Assembly: GCA_026874595.1 (NCBI GenBank)
Contig: CM049318.1
Location: 1,561,241 to 1,625,240, forward strand
Direction of reading: 5' to 3'
Length of the DNA: 64,000 nt
DNA from: Sipunculus nudus
Taxonomy: Eukaryota > Annelida > Sipuncula > Golfingiida > Sipunculidae
Part shown: piece after piece, positions 24,650 through 37,149 of the stretch
Layout of the letters: each line of letters begins with the position of its first letter
Position numbering within the stretch: the first letter of the stretch is position 1
The notes under the pieces: generated by a model
The model's input: only the letters and a program-made list of their open reading frames with translations
Databases searched by the model: none
What the model was told of the DNA's origin: nothing
Made by a program: the position numbers and the translations under genes

Positions 24650-25230
24650 GTACAGCCTCTATAGGCAGGGAAATGACTGTAACATTCTAATCAATGGGGG
24701 TGTCAATTTTTTCTCAACTGTTTCTGGGTCACTCTATCCTGTAAAATCGATTAAGCCCTGAGGCAAAGCTGTATTTTGAATATTTATTTAGTTAATTAGC
24801 ATAATTATTACAAAATCGATATATTCTAGTATATAGGCCAGTATATACTGCAAAATAAATTGTATTAATGAGTTTATTTAAGTGATTATCAATTTTAAAC
24901 GGTATCTTGTTCATAGCCAGTTACTATATGTAATTTTAATTAACAAAATATTTTATTAAAAAACGTCAATTTATTCTCACGCGAATTGCGTTTTTTTTTA
25001 TTTTTTTTTTTTGCCCGGAGACAAATCTACACACTATGGCTTGTTCTTCCGACCAATATACATGTTTTTTAACTAGTGATAATGTTATTCTTATCTAAGT
25101 ATATATGCCGTGATGCAAGCTGTTTATTTATTTATTTTTTTTAAATAATAAGAATTAACAAGAATGTTCTCGTTTTCGAAGTAACATTACAACAGAAACA
25201 ACAAAGTAAACTGTGAAAGGCAATGTCAAC
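24650..25230 (+). repeat. Left arm of a long inverted repeat
   Basis: Matches the minus strand of 27290-27720 through GGCAGGGAAATGACTGTAAC, AAACGTCAATTTATTC, GCGAATTGCG, TATGGCTTGTTCT and GAATGTTCTCGTTTTCG. The arms are diverged with indels, separated by about 2 kb and bordered by the tRNA-Arg and tRNA-Tyr genes. Confidence 0.8.
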
Positions 25231-27289
25231 CCCCTAGTGTATACGGTTCTGTCATTCTGTTGAATTTTCTTATAGATTTTCGCAAGCATACTTTTTTTTA
25301 ACTTTGGATTTTAATGTAACTAAAAATCAATGTTTGCATTTTTCTCCTGCTATCTTGGTGGCCTGTAAGAAAACAGGGTTATATATCACTCAAAACCGTC
25401 ATTGTAGACAAGAGAAATACATGAACAATTTGATGTTTCCTGTAGAATCAATTTCAGCTACCAAAAATATTGTTCTCTCACATATTTATTTGATAATTTA
25501 CCTCTTAGATGAATTAGTGAAATTAATTATATAATAAATAAATTTACTAATTTATTAGCCTTTTACAGAAACAGTTAAATATTTTGGATGCAAAATATTC
25601 AACTTTGGTAAGATATAATGTATGTCTATATAAAATCTTTTATTTTCCATTAATAAAATGAAGATAAATGATGCCAATTAGACAAATTTTCGGGATGATA
25701 GTTTTCTTTATAAGAACATCAAGGCGGAAACAGATACTTACAAGGTAATAATTCACTTGTTCGCGGTAATATGTGTTGTTTTTAAAGCTAATTTTCATAT
25801 TTGCGTCATTTATACACAAACTTGCATATACGTTTTTTCAATAGGAATAGCGATGCTGATTTGATTTTTTTAATTGAATGTAATTTAGAAGCATATACAG
25901 GTATTCAGTTTGAAAAAATGATTTGTCTACGGAGTTGGGTAATTAGTCTTGCCCTTTAGTTGTCCAATGAATAAACAATTTTTTATACAATCGTTATATA
26001 ACTAATTTGCATATGTATGAGCCACGAGTCGAATCATGATTATCGCGGAGGTTATGATGTGTATTATATTATGCTGCACTCATAGGTTGTCTATGTCAAG
26101 GTGTCATGGTGCCGCCTTTAATTGGTCTAACCCTTCAGTAGACCACTGAATATAATTAGACAATTAGCATATGTATGAATCTATACGGGTCAAATAATGA
26201 TCATCATGTTTTTGTGCGAATTTAAAGCTCAGCATATATACATGCAAGGGTCTTCGATGTTAAGATGCTCATTTTGCATGATAGTAGTAACGGCAACATT
26301 GTACCACTTTATAAACTTTGCACCATGCAGTTTAAGAAAATATTTAATTTAGGCTTCAATTATTTTATCATAATTTAGCGATTATGAGGTGTATAGGGAG
26401 TAAAACTCACGTCTGATGATGTCTTGCTGAAAGAGAATAAATATTTTATCCTTTTTAGGTTCATGGATATGTGTATTATATGCCTTTGGTCGTGCATGTT
26501 ATTTTATTTCGATTCATCTTAGGGCAAAAGATAATATTTCCATATATCAAATACATTGATTATTGATTCTTGTCAAAGCAATGGATTATCATATGTATCC
26601 TCTTGCATCGATTGATATATCTGGGCTATATAACACGCCAGCACTTATATTCATCCATGTGTATGAATCACAAAAGTCTAAAAAAGGCACAAAAGGTTTA
26701 ATAATATGTGGATAATAACATTTTAGTTTTTTTAGTTTCCTTACCATGACATTTTACTCTATTTCAAATCCTTATCTAAATACCTTAATCCCATGCAATA
26801 AATATATATACCAAATGGCAATCATGCAAACCTCAATATAATCATATTCATTCACATTCAGTCAATCATCAAATAAACATGATTTCGCATTCTGTGTTGC
26901 ATATTTATATTAATATATGCAGTATGCAAGAATTAAAATATTCCCTTAATTGGTGCATCAAGTTATTTTATTTATAAGTACATGTTAAATCTTGACCTCT
27001 CACACCTGAATGTATTATTTGCACCAAGGACCCCACAACTCATCACAACTCGACCAGCTGCACATTGCATGTGCAAATTAGTAAATTATTTATTAACTAG
27101 ACAACTTAAATTGAAGCAAAAAAATAAATTTAATCAGACTGAATAAATGCTCTCAAATAACATAATTTCTTTTAAATTTTCCAATCAGTATCACTATTCA
27201 AATTTGGTATATATATACTTACATATGCAAAATAGTTAAAATAACATAAATATGTGAATTTGCTTTAAAATGAAAAAAAAATAGATAAA
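25231..27289. other. AT-rich spacer between inverted-repeat arms
   Basis: Very AT-rich with no frame above 76 codons and no recognised motif. Confidence 0.6.
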
Positions 27290-27720
27290 AAAAGGAGGTT
27301 GACACAAACCTTGTCTTTCACGGTTTACTATTTTGTTACTGTTGGAATGTTACTCCGAAAATGAGAACATTCTCCTGAAATCTAATAATGTGAAAAAAAA
27401 TACATCCAACACGGCACAAATACTTAGATAAAAATTACACCCACACTAGTCAGATAACATGTACATTGGTAGGCAGAACAAGCCATAATGCGCAGAGTTG
27501 TGTCCGGACAAAAAAAAAACGCAATTCGCGCGTGAATAAATTGACGTTTTTGAATAAAATATAGGGTAATTGGTAATTATCTAGTTGAATATTCGAAATA
27601 TAGCTTGGCCCTAGGGTTTAATGGATTCAACAGGAAAAATTGACCGTGTAACAGTTCAGAAAAAAATTGACACACTTTTATTAGAATGTTACAGTCATTT
27701 CCCTGCCTAACATGCTAGGC
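27290..27720 (-). repeat. Right arm of a long inverted repeat
   Basis: Inverted partner of 24650-25230, ending about 60 bp before the intact tRNA-Tyr gene. Confidence 0.8.
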
Positions 27721-27777
27721 CTACCGCACACGCCGACGCCTATACATAGTTTGATAGCACATTATTGATCCACGTGG

Positions 27778-27863
27778 CCCGTGATAGCTCAGTTGGTAGA
27801 GCGGAGGACTGTAGAGGTATTACAGGTATCCTTAGGTCACTGGTTCGATTCCGGTTCGCGGGA
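27778..27863 (+). tRNA. tRNA-Tyr (GTA) with intron
   Basis: The cloverleaf folds: acceptor CCCGTGA with TCGCGGG, D arm TAGCTCAGTTGGTAGAGC, anticodon stem GAGGA/TCCTT, loop CTGTAGA, T arm ACTGG TTCGATT CCGGT. About 13 nt (GGTATTACAGGTA) interrupt the sequence just after the anticodon, the canonical intron position of eukaryotic tRNA-Tyr. A T4 terminator follows at 27866. The upstream 40 bp is shared with the pseudogene at 19698-19781. Confidence 0.92.
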
Positions 27864-28174
27864 GATTTTGTATACAGGGTGTTCTTATAGTGGTCAATGT
27901 TTCTGTAACAGGGAATAAATAAAATCTCAATTTTTTCCAACAGGCAGTCGTACAAAATCTCAATGCGCGCTTTAAACAATATTTTGTAAAGTCATCGTCG
28001 CAGCCTACATATGCATATGCATGTTTATTTTATATTGATAAGGCCAAGATTTATACAGGGTTTATGATATAGATTATAAAGTGAATTTTCGAGTGGTAAA
28101 CCAAACCAAGCTTCGTAAAATGCACTTTATGTTAGTATTTGTTTTTTTTTTGTTTAAAATAACATATACAGTTT

Positions 28175-28307
<133 letters not shown>

Positions 28308-28547
28308 GCCCCTGTAAGATAACTCTGATGTCAATGGAATTCCGTCACTATGTATCCTTAAATACACACCAGTGGCCTTATTTAAGGTCCACAATGCGAT
28401 ACTCTATGTCGTGTAGTTAACAAATCAACAATGAAGCATTTGAACCAATATTGATTGATGGATGTGCTTGTGCTCAGACAAAATACAGAAGGACGTTGTT
28501 AACTAGTTTATTTACCGATACTTAGTAACCGATGGTAATTAAAATAA

Positions 28548-29592
28548 CTAGATATTTCTTAGCACCGCACACTTGGTAAGCGCCTATGGTTTCTTCCATC
28601 TATCAACTTTAGAAACAACATTTTTTACCAAATATAGGGACCAATATGTTGAATCTCTCTTGAGAAAAGATAATAGTTTATTTTATGGAAACGGGAAGGT
28701 AAGTGGCGCCCCCTATCTGGTTTACGAGAAAACTTTCCAAGATGGATAGACATGCCAAATTTAAGACCAATACCTTGAACCACTCAAGAGATATGAGCAA
28801 TTTTCACCCAAAGCACATGTACAGATGGACGCCGCACAATTCCGATTGCAGATAGCGCCCCCAGTCTTTAACACAAGATGGAGGTATCCAAGATCAATGG
28901 ATTCCCAATTTAAGCCCAACCTGTCCATTGGTGTCCATTGGACTTGTAATGCACACAGAACTGTCAAGTGGCAATGACTGGTTATTTAAAGGCCCGCAAA
29001 CAAGAAAAGGACAGAAGGGTGCGCCACCTGTCTTCCGCAGAAGTCAAAGCTATCAAAGATCTTCGGTTAATTTGATTTTTGGACCAATCCATGCGTCCCT
29101 TATTGAGATATTTATGATTTTGTGTGATTTTCACCATATATGGCAAAATTCAAGGTCAAGGCCACTCTCATAGGAAAGGTCATGACCCAAATTTTAATAT
29201 ACATCATCCCATTACCCATTTCTATGTACATGTATATGCATAATATGGAAGAAATCTGTCCATTAGTTTTTTACTTATAATGCTCACAGTACTGTTAAGT
29301 GGCAATGATTGGGGTTATTAAACGGCATGAAAACAAGAAAAGGATAATAGGTGGCGCCACCATTTTCGGGCATATCACAAGGCTATCCAACATCTTCGGT
29401 CAAGTTGAATTTTGGAACAATCCAAGCAAGATTTCTTGAGATATTTAAGAATTTGTGTGATTTTCCCCGAAAATGGACCTATTCAAGGTCAATGTCTCTC
29501 TCCTATAGTAAAGGTCATGACCCCATATTGAATATTCTTCGTCCTCTCACCCATATCTATGCACATGTCAAGTCTGGTAAAGATCCATACAA

Positions 29593-29600
<8 letters not shown>
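28548..29600 (-). mobile_element. Interspersed repeat family H, copy 3
   Basis: Same CTAGATATTTCTTAGCACCGC boundary as copy 2, then collinear sequence up to a TA microsatellite that replaces the right-hand end. The subterminal hairpin is partly deleted. Confidence 0.65.
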
Positions 29601-29635
<35 letters not shown>

Positions 29636-29687
29636 ACACACATAAGGTGTACACACAGGTGTATATAGTCATCATTTGCAAAGAGTG

Positions 29688-29740
<53 letters not shown>
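29599..29740. repeat. Two TA microsatellites
   Basis: (TA)n at 29599-29632 and 29693-29740, separated by 60 bp; the first truncates a family H repeat. Confidence 0.9.
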
Positions 29741-29742
<2 letters not shown>

Positions 29743-29744
29743 TA

Positions 29745-31784
29745 CATGTTACTCATAAATAATAAGACTGTATATTTAAAGATACAACCTATGTATATTT
29801 TAAATTATATTAAATCCAACAACAAAATAGATATACTTTAAACTTACCAGCTCAAATATGTTACAGTATAACGTAGACTGAGCCCCTGACGGTCACACAG
29901 GTGTACGGCCCATGTATGTTCGTGTATATATTTGGTAGGTACTTGTTTACTGAGCCAGGGCGGGGACCATTCAGGCCTCACGCTCCAGCAAATTTGTTCA
30001 TCACATTTAGTATACGTTATACCTAACTCAGTGTTCCATGCCACGGCAGTATTGTACACATGTGTATATTAAATAGAATCATATGAAATGTAAACATTTA
30101 TCAAGAACTTGACCTTTCTATCTGTTGTTCTTTCTATGTTCTTGGCGAGTACACTTTCTCTTCATTCGTTCCTGACTCCTTAAAATTACCTATTAATCTG
30201 CTTAGCTATAAAGATTCATGTCTGTCTGTTTGTCTGACCTCTAATTTTAAATATCCATATCGATCGAGCTATCTATTTGTATAATTAATGATTATTAATA
30301 AAAATTCGGTCCAAATATCTCAACGAAATTCGTAGAAATTTATATCAGTTACTGAATAATATAAATCTGTATTCACTTACTTAAGAAGTAAAGATAAACA
30401 GATCTCCTCGTGGGTGGATTGACGGAAGGATGAGCTGAGGGTATAGCTTTTTACAGATCTTAGATTTTTCTTGAGATAATTCAGGTATACATGAGACATA
30501 ATAATGTATATATACAGACAAAACGTTTTAGTTCACGATATATCTACCTCTCTTTTTACATTGGATTAAACAATTTTCGTCGATGATCAATTAATATTTT
30601 TATGGTAAATCATTGTACCGACAGATGTGTAGGTTTGAATAAAAAAAATTTTGCTATACTATAACTATCCTTTGTAAGGGTTCTAAGATAAAGACAATAT
30701 ATTATATGGATTTTTTTAAATTTGCAATTTCCCATTACATTTTGTCCTTTATCTTAACATGACCCTGGCCCTGTGCGAGTGTCGTACATATCTTACAATC
30801 TAACATAAATAGTGCACTTTCATGTATAGACGTGTTCTTCTCCGTCACATTTGCTCCGTATATTGTCTGTTGATTGCCTGTGTATTCAATCAGATGTTCC
30901 AAAGCAGAGGAACATGTGGCCGTCCGGAGAGATGGACATATGGATGGATGTTCCACTTTGACTGTGGTCAGGAGTTGAGGTTTATTCTGAACAAAAACAT
31001 AGTTTGTCACATCAGAACATTATATCCAAAAGCTTTGGCATGCAATTATATGTAGAATAAATTCCAGACCAATGTTTCTAAGCACATATGCGCTGTATAA
31101 AAAATACTCTTGATATTTTTCCCTTTTCTACACGACACTAGTTTTATTAATTATAATTAAAATCTTCATGGAGTATTGTTAGGCCTGTTATTTTTTAACC
31201 TTCCATCCATCGTCAACAACCATCCATGAGCCTGGGAGTCGGTAACCTGTCTTTGTTCGCCAACAGGTACAGCGTATTGTGGGGCCATCTACCGACAGTA
31301 AAGCGAACAATGCGGCATAACCAAAACACTTGTTTTATCGACTTTCTTAACCAAATGAACTGTAGTTTAACCGTCAATGCATACCTACGTTATTAATCAG
31401 TCATGTGCGTAATGCGTTTTTTTTTTTTCCAATACAGGGGAAAGGATTTTTTAGTACGGTATGCCTATGATAAAGGTAGTCTTCTTGTACCTTTGACCTG
31501 TTTCTTTTAACGATCCTTCCCTCGGGATCTGTTGGCAGCTGCTGACATCTGCCGGGTAGGATTATAACAACAACGAGTTAATAAGTTAATGGAAATATTT
31601 GGAAAAAAATAATTTCTGAAACCACAAAAATATTTCGGCCATGAATTTTCCTCGGATAATTCAATACCTTATTTTTTAGTTTAAGAACCCTGAAAAGTGA
31701 TGGTTAGGCAGTGCCGAACCCCTCACCGCGCGATGTACTCGGTAAACTTGGAACCCCAAACTTGGAACTTGGAACATGTGTGAC
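29745..31784. other. No supported gene
   Basis: AT-rich. No splice-bounded frames with recognisable content. Confidence 0.55.
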
Positions 31785-31820
31785 TGTAATATATACAACT
31801 CAACACAATGTGCTATGTAG

Positions 31821-32360
31821 CTAGACTGGTACCCTGCTCTATTATGGCCCTCCGCCAAGCATAGAGACAGGCGTACAACGCCATCTTAAGTACTCCCAGT
31901 TGCAACTTCTGACTTACCTGTAGACTGGTTCCAACTTCAGTGTGCACGCTCATACCGGTTGTCATGGACGTTCACGCGATCCTGATCGATTATCCGTGAA
32001 GATTTCTTATAAAATAACTTTCTTTAGTCATTTCTAGTTTTCAAATATTGAAAAATGAATTGTTGCACAAAAATTGAATGATTGATGTATAGATAATACG
32101 ATATACTGAATCTTTGATATTCCACTCTGTGTAGCAGTGATTTATTATTAATATATATTAATCTAATCATTAATGTCACAAGTAATGTACAGCCAACTTT
32201 TGGTAACTTATCAGAGCAAAAGAAATGCTTATTTTTATTATATATAATACACACTGGAGTTGGAACCAGTCTGCCGGGAGTACATAAGATGGCGTTCAAC
32301 GCCCGTCTCTATGATTGGCCTGGAGCAGCGGTGCCATAATAGAAACGGGTAACCAGTCAA
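31821..32360. mobile_element. MITE, about 540 bp, long terminal inverted repeats, 8-bp target duplication
   Basis: Ends are inverted repeats of about 110 bp (left TAGACTGGTACCCTGCTC..., right complement TTGACTGGTTACCCG...) sharing CATAGAGAC and AACGCCATCTTA. It is flanked by CTATGTAG at 31813-31820 and 32361-32368. An 8-bp duplication suggests a hAT-type transposase acted in trans. No transposase frame is inside. Confidence 0.82.
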
Positions 32361-32378
32361 CTATGTAGGTGGAAGGGG

Positions 32379-34230
32379 CACACTGCGCAGACTCGGACTC
32401 TCAAGAGTACGACACTGCTGTCAGGGGTCAAAATCATACTGCGCAGACTCGGACTCTCAAGAATACGACACTGCTTTCTAGGGATTGTTGGAGTCAAAAT
32501 CTGACTCCAATAATACACCGCGCGGCATCAACATGTACACTGACAGCGGAAATATACAAGTGGTGAAAAGGAGCCAAAGTAGTCCGTTAAAATGCGTTGA
32601 ATTTTGTGTAAAGTAGTTCTATGTCATGTAAAACGAATTAACTTTGCGACTCTTTTGTTTTATTTATGCTGAAATACCGTGGTTGGTGTCTTGTCGGCAC
32701 AGCTGGACAGTACATTCTTCCATGGTACACTTTCAGTGTCTATGACTGCGTTTTGTGTTCGTTAGAGAACAGTGACGTCACAAAGACGTCACAATGTTCG
32801 GTCGCGCGTCACTTTCAATTGACTGACGTCATAAGTTTGACTGGCTTTTTTTTACCAGTTCTCAGACAAGGAATAATTCGTAAACGCTGTGATCTGTTTT
32901 GTCATATTTTAGATTGTCTCATACAAAATCAAAACAAGGTAAGGCATTACTTTTTACGCAGGTAGTCGGCGGAATAGCTCCCGCAACCTTTGGACAAGGA
33001 ATAGCTCTTGCAACCTTTGGACAAGAAAGGCTTACACTGCTTTACACGTATGAAAAAATATCCCAGAAAACATGTTGACACGGGTACTGGGACGTACTAT
33101 ATAGGTGCATAATATATACGGGGCTGAACTTCGGGCTTCGGCAAGTTAAGGGAACCCACAATTTTAGCTCAGCTGAAGTCTTGACTATTAGCTGATAAGT
33201 AACCCGGTAAATATGTGCTGTAGTTATGGTTAATCGTCCGTCCGTCCGTTAATATCGTGTTAAGAGAATTTGGTACCAGGCTACACTTCTCAAGTAGTAC
33301 GGTCCTTCCCAAAGTGCCCAAATAGAAGAGATTCGTTTTGCGTAGAAACGACCTCTGGCGGAAGGGTGGGGTCAAAATCTGACTCCAACAATTCACCGCG
33401 CGGCATCAACAATGTACACTGACAGCGGAAATACACAAGTGGTGAAAAGGAGCCAATGTAGTCCATTAAAATGCATTGGATTTTGTGTAAAGTAAGTATA
33501 TATAATGTAAAACGAATTTACTTTGTTACTCTTTTGCCTTATTTATGCTGAAATACCGTGGATGGCGTCTTATCGGCACTGCTGGACAGTACATTCCTCG
33601 ATGGTACACTTTCCGTGTCTATGGGCAGTATGGCTGCATTTTGTGTTCGTTAGACAACAGTGACGTCACAAAGACGTCACAGTGATCGGTCGCGCGTCAC
33701 CTTCAATTGACTGACGTCATATGTTTGACTAGCTCTTATTATCAGTTCTCAGACCTGGAATAATTCGTAAACGCTTTAGTTTGTTTTGTCATATTTTAGA
33801 TTGTCTCATACAAAATCAAAACTAAGGTAAGGCATTACTTTTTACGCTGGTAGTCGGCGGAATAGCTCCTGCAACCTTTGGACAAGAAAGGTTACACTGC
33901 TTTACACGTATGAAAAATTATCCCAGAAAAACATGTTGACACGGGTACTGGGACGTACTATAGGTGCATAATATATACGGGGCTGAACTTCAGCAAGTTA
34001 TGGGAACCCACAATTTTAGCGCAGCTGACGTCTTACTATAAGCTGATAAGTAACCCGGTATATGTGCTGTCGTAATCATGGTTAATCGTCCGTCCGTCCG
34101 TTAATTTCATGTTAAATAATTTAAGAAAATTAGCTACCAGGCTACACTTGTCAAGTAGTTCGGTCCTTTCCACAGTCCCCAAACAGAAGAGATTCGTTTT
34201 TAGTAGAAACGACCCCTGGCGGAAGGTTGC
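32379..34230. mobile_element. Insertion of unknown class in the LTR, 9-bp target duplication
   Basis: 1852 bp flanked by TGGAAGGGG at 32370-32378 and 34231-34239. The ends show no terminal inverted repeat. Inside is a head-to-tail duplication with period 878 bp. A 9-bp duplication is typical of Mutator-like elements, but without end motifs this is not assigned. Confidence 0.7.
32493..34230. repeat. 878-bp tandem duplication, two copies, with CRE motifs
   Basis: Copies 32493-33370 and 33371-34230 are nearly collinear (GTCAAAATCTGACTCCAA..., CCGCGCGGCATCAACA..., CCAGGCTACACTTSTCAAGT). Each holds two perfect TGACGTCA sites (32773, 32824; 33661, 33712) and one GACGTCAC half-site. A 100-codon frame in the first copy is stopped in the second with mostly non-synonymous differences, so it is probably not coding. 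Confidence 0.85.
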
Positions 34231-35086
34231 TGGAAGGGGTTTAATGAAGCAGACTGATTCCCTGCTCATAATATGTAGCGCCATCTATTGGTAGGCTTGT
34301 ACACTAAATACAACAGTATGAGTCAATTGCATCTCCACTTTTTTAGAAGATGAAAACTATTTATGTCATATGCATAATGCAGATCATGTATAGCTTAACT
34401 TTACATGTTGAATAAAATATATGTGTGAGAAATGGAATTTCTTCTTGTAAGTTCTTCAATAAAATGATAATAGTACTTTTATTGCATTTTGTTATGATTT
34501 AAAAAAAAATGCGATTCACCAGTTATTATTAACCGTCCTGTATTGAAAAGTATTGTCCAGTGTTGTAATGTCCCGTGTTTTACTTGATATTTTACTCGAT
34601 GTCTAACATAAACATATTAAATTTTACATTAATATAAAAAACATACTTAACTAACTGATCAGCAGAGGTTACCAGCACTTGCTGACCGGTGCTCTAGCTG
34701 TGCCAATGTCATGGCTGCATCAAAACTAGCTAAGCTAAGCACTGTTGTCGTTTAATGTGGAATCTGTGCGACTTTATAACTTTAAATTTGACTGGTAGTC
34801 TGACTGTTCCGCCTCTGGTTGTTATCCTGACTAGCTCTGGTGTTTCTGTTGCTGTTTCTGGTACAGATGTACTGGTTGCAATGTTGTTGTTGCACTCTGT
34901 TGTTGTGCTAGTGTTATTGTCTTGTTCATTTGTTGTGTCAATGTCCTGTGGTGCACTCTGGGGTACAATGCACTGTGTAGACCTCAAACTCCTTCTGATT
35001 TGTCTCTAGTTTCTTCCGTGTGACTTTACTACGTATGATCTTGGTTCAGTTAATCTCTGTTGTACCTGTCCTGCTCTCCATCTTCC

Positions 35087-36061
35087 TTAATCTGTTCGCA
35101 TAAAAACTGACTGTCCTTCGTCTAACACTGTTAGTGGTTTTGTTTGTTTGTCGTAGTATGTAATCTGATGTCGTCGCTGTTGTTTTAGCTGTGCTGGAAC
35201 ACCAGTTATCAGTTGTGGTTTAAGCAGCGAATCACTAATGGGAACAGTGGTCCTGGTACGTCTGCCAAATAATCGTTGAACCGGTGATCCTAGGTTGCCT
35301 CCAGGTGTATTTCTATTGGCTAACAAAGCAAGATATGGATCAGAAGAGTCTTTCTTGGCTTTCAGTATGATACGCTTGGCTATTTGCAATGATTTCTCTG
35401 CCAATCCATTGCATTGCTGGTGTTTTTGGCTAGACTTCTTGTGTTCAAACCCGTAGTCTCGTGCGAACTTAGCAAACTCTGCATGTGTGTACTGTGTTCC
35501 ACAATCTGTAATTAACTGTACTGGAATGCCATGCTTGGCAAAACGTGCTTTCAGTTTGTTGATAGTAGTTGCTGATGTCAGATCTGATCATCTGTCAATT
35601 TCAAAGTTTCCAGAGTAATAATCTCTAAGGGGGAAATAGTGCTGACCTGCGACTTCAAATAGATCACGGCCTAATTTTTCCCACGGTCTCGTTGGTAGGT
35701 CATGTGATAGCAGTGGTTCTCGTGGATTTCTGTCCTGCATTTCAGCACATAACAGGCATTTGGCTACTGCTGTTTCAATGTCACAATACATGTTCGGCCA
35801 ATATATTACATCTCTGGCTCTACACAAACTCATGCCGCAGTGTGATGAGTGTATTTTCTCTAGCATTTCTGGGCACATACTTGGTGGTATGACTAGTTTG
35901 TTGCCTTTAAACACTATACCATTGTATTCTGACAGTACATCTCTGCAGTGCCAGTAATCTTTCACTTCAGCTGCCACTTTTGATCTTTCAGCTGGCCATC
36001 CCTGAAGTATTGTTGTTTTGAGCTTGTTCATCTCTGTGTCCTCATTAATATCATTTTCCAT
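35087..36061 (-). pseudogene. Integrase remnant
   Basis: Zinc-binding HHCC domain (IHSSHCGMS...CLLCAEMQ) and DDE core residues in GRDLFEVAG, LITDCGTQYT and NGLAEKSLQ. One in-frame TGA at about 35590-35588 interrupts the core. The C-terminal part reads to 35087, then a tail with RGGTVRLPVKFK near 34790. Confidence 0.88.
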
Positions 36062-36580
36062 CCGTTGGCAGTATCATGCATACTTCTAGTTCATTGTCAA
36101 GTTCACTGTCCTCATATTGTGCTGGCATACAAGCGCGTGATAGCGTATCAGCAATAACAAGATCCTTGCCTGGTTTGTGCTGTACAGTAAAGTCATATCT
36201 CTGCAATTTAAGCATTATTTTCTGGAGTCTTGCTGGTACTTGGTCGAAGGATTTCTTAAAAATAGAAATGAGTGGTTTGTGGTCTGATTTCAGCAAAAAT
36301 GTTTGTCCATAGAGATACTGATGAAACCGTTGACATCCATGCCATATTGCCAACATTTCTTTTTCAATTTTAGCATAATTCTTTTGTGTTTGTGTCATGG
36401 TTTTAGAGCTATAGGCTACTTGCTGGCCCTCCTGCAAAAGTGCTGCTCCTAGTCCATGAGAGCTGGCATCTACTGACAGTACTGTGGGTTTGTTACATGT
36501 AAAGTACTGCAGGGTTGGTGCGGTAGTTACTAACCTTTTGAGTTCATTGAAGCTGTTGTCTTATTAAGCCTCCCAACACC
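36051..36580 (-). pseudogene. Reverse-transcriptase tail and RNase H remnant
   Basis: It carries the Ty3/Gypsy RNase H signatures VDASSHGLGAALLQ, YAKIEKEMLAIWHGC, KSDHKPLISI and IADTLSRA. Only the last part of the reverse transcriptase remains; the YxDD palm is absent, so about 0.6-0.7 kb of a standard pol is deleted here. Two in-frame stops lie near 36560. Confidence 0.85.
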
Positions 36581-36710
36581 ATGCTGTGTCCTTGCTCAAG
36601 AGTTGAGGTGCTGACACCTGTGAGTAGTCTTGCACTACATCACTGTTACCATTTTCACCATCTATGGTGAACATTCTTTTCACAGGTCCCATGACAGTGC
36701 TAGTTGTCGC

Positions 36711-36968
36711 TCAAAGTATCGGTGTACTGTCGGTCTGTGTAACCTGGAATACTGCAACAAAGTATCGGTTTTGGTACTCAAGTTTCAAATCACACTTTCC
36801 TGCCATCCATAGGTTATGGCCACTGTAGGAAATTAGCTTAGATTTGCTGCGTTCAAGAGGTCTGTTGTTGAGCTCTCTGTAATCCCTGTAGCTAATCTCA
36901 TAACATTGTGCTCCGGTATCTATTTTGATACGGAGAAATGTTTCTTCAACTGATAAGTATATGCACAA
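36711..36968 (-). pseudogene. Retropepsin (protease) remnant
   Basis: Frame with the active-site motif KIDTGAQCYEIS and a flap-like YSGHNLWMAGKC, typical of Ty3/Gypsy proteases. It runs into the region where the reverse transcriptase should begin, which is mostly missing. Confidence 0.75.
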
Positions 36969-37149
36969 ATCATCTGTGTGCTGATTACTATAGTGTTTAT
37001 AGAGTCTATCACTAATTCCTCACGATCAAGTGAATCTGTGTCAGTTTCAATTACATTTACTGACCTTTGCGAGTGTCGTCTTGATGTACTACTACCAGTG
37101 TGTGAGGTTCTTCTGTGAGAGTTCTGTCTGTGACCTCTGTTTTCATACT

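Noticed and set aside
32666-32965. Plus-strand 99-codon frame as an exon
   Set aside because: The paralogous copy 878 bp downstream is stopped early and differs mostly at non-synonymous positions.
34755-35009. Plus-strand hydrophobic frame as a membrane protein
   Set aside because: It is antisense to the Thr/Asn-rich C-terminal tail of the minus-strand retrotransposon.
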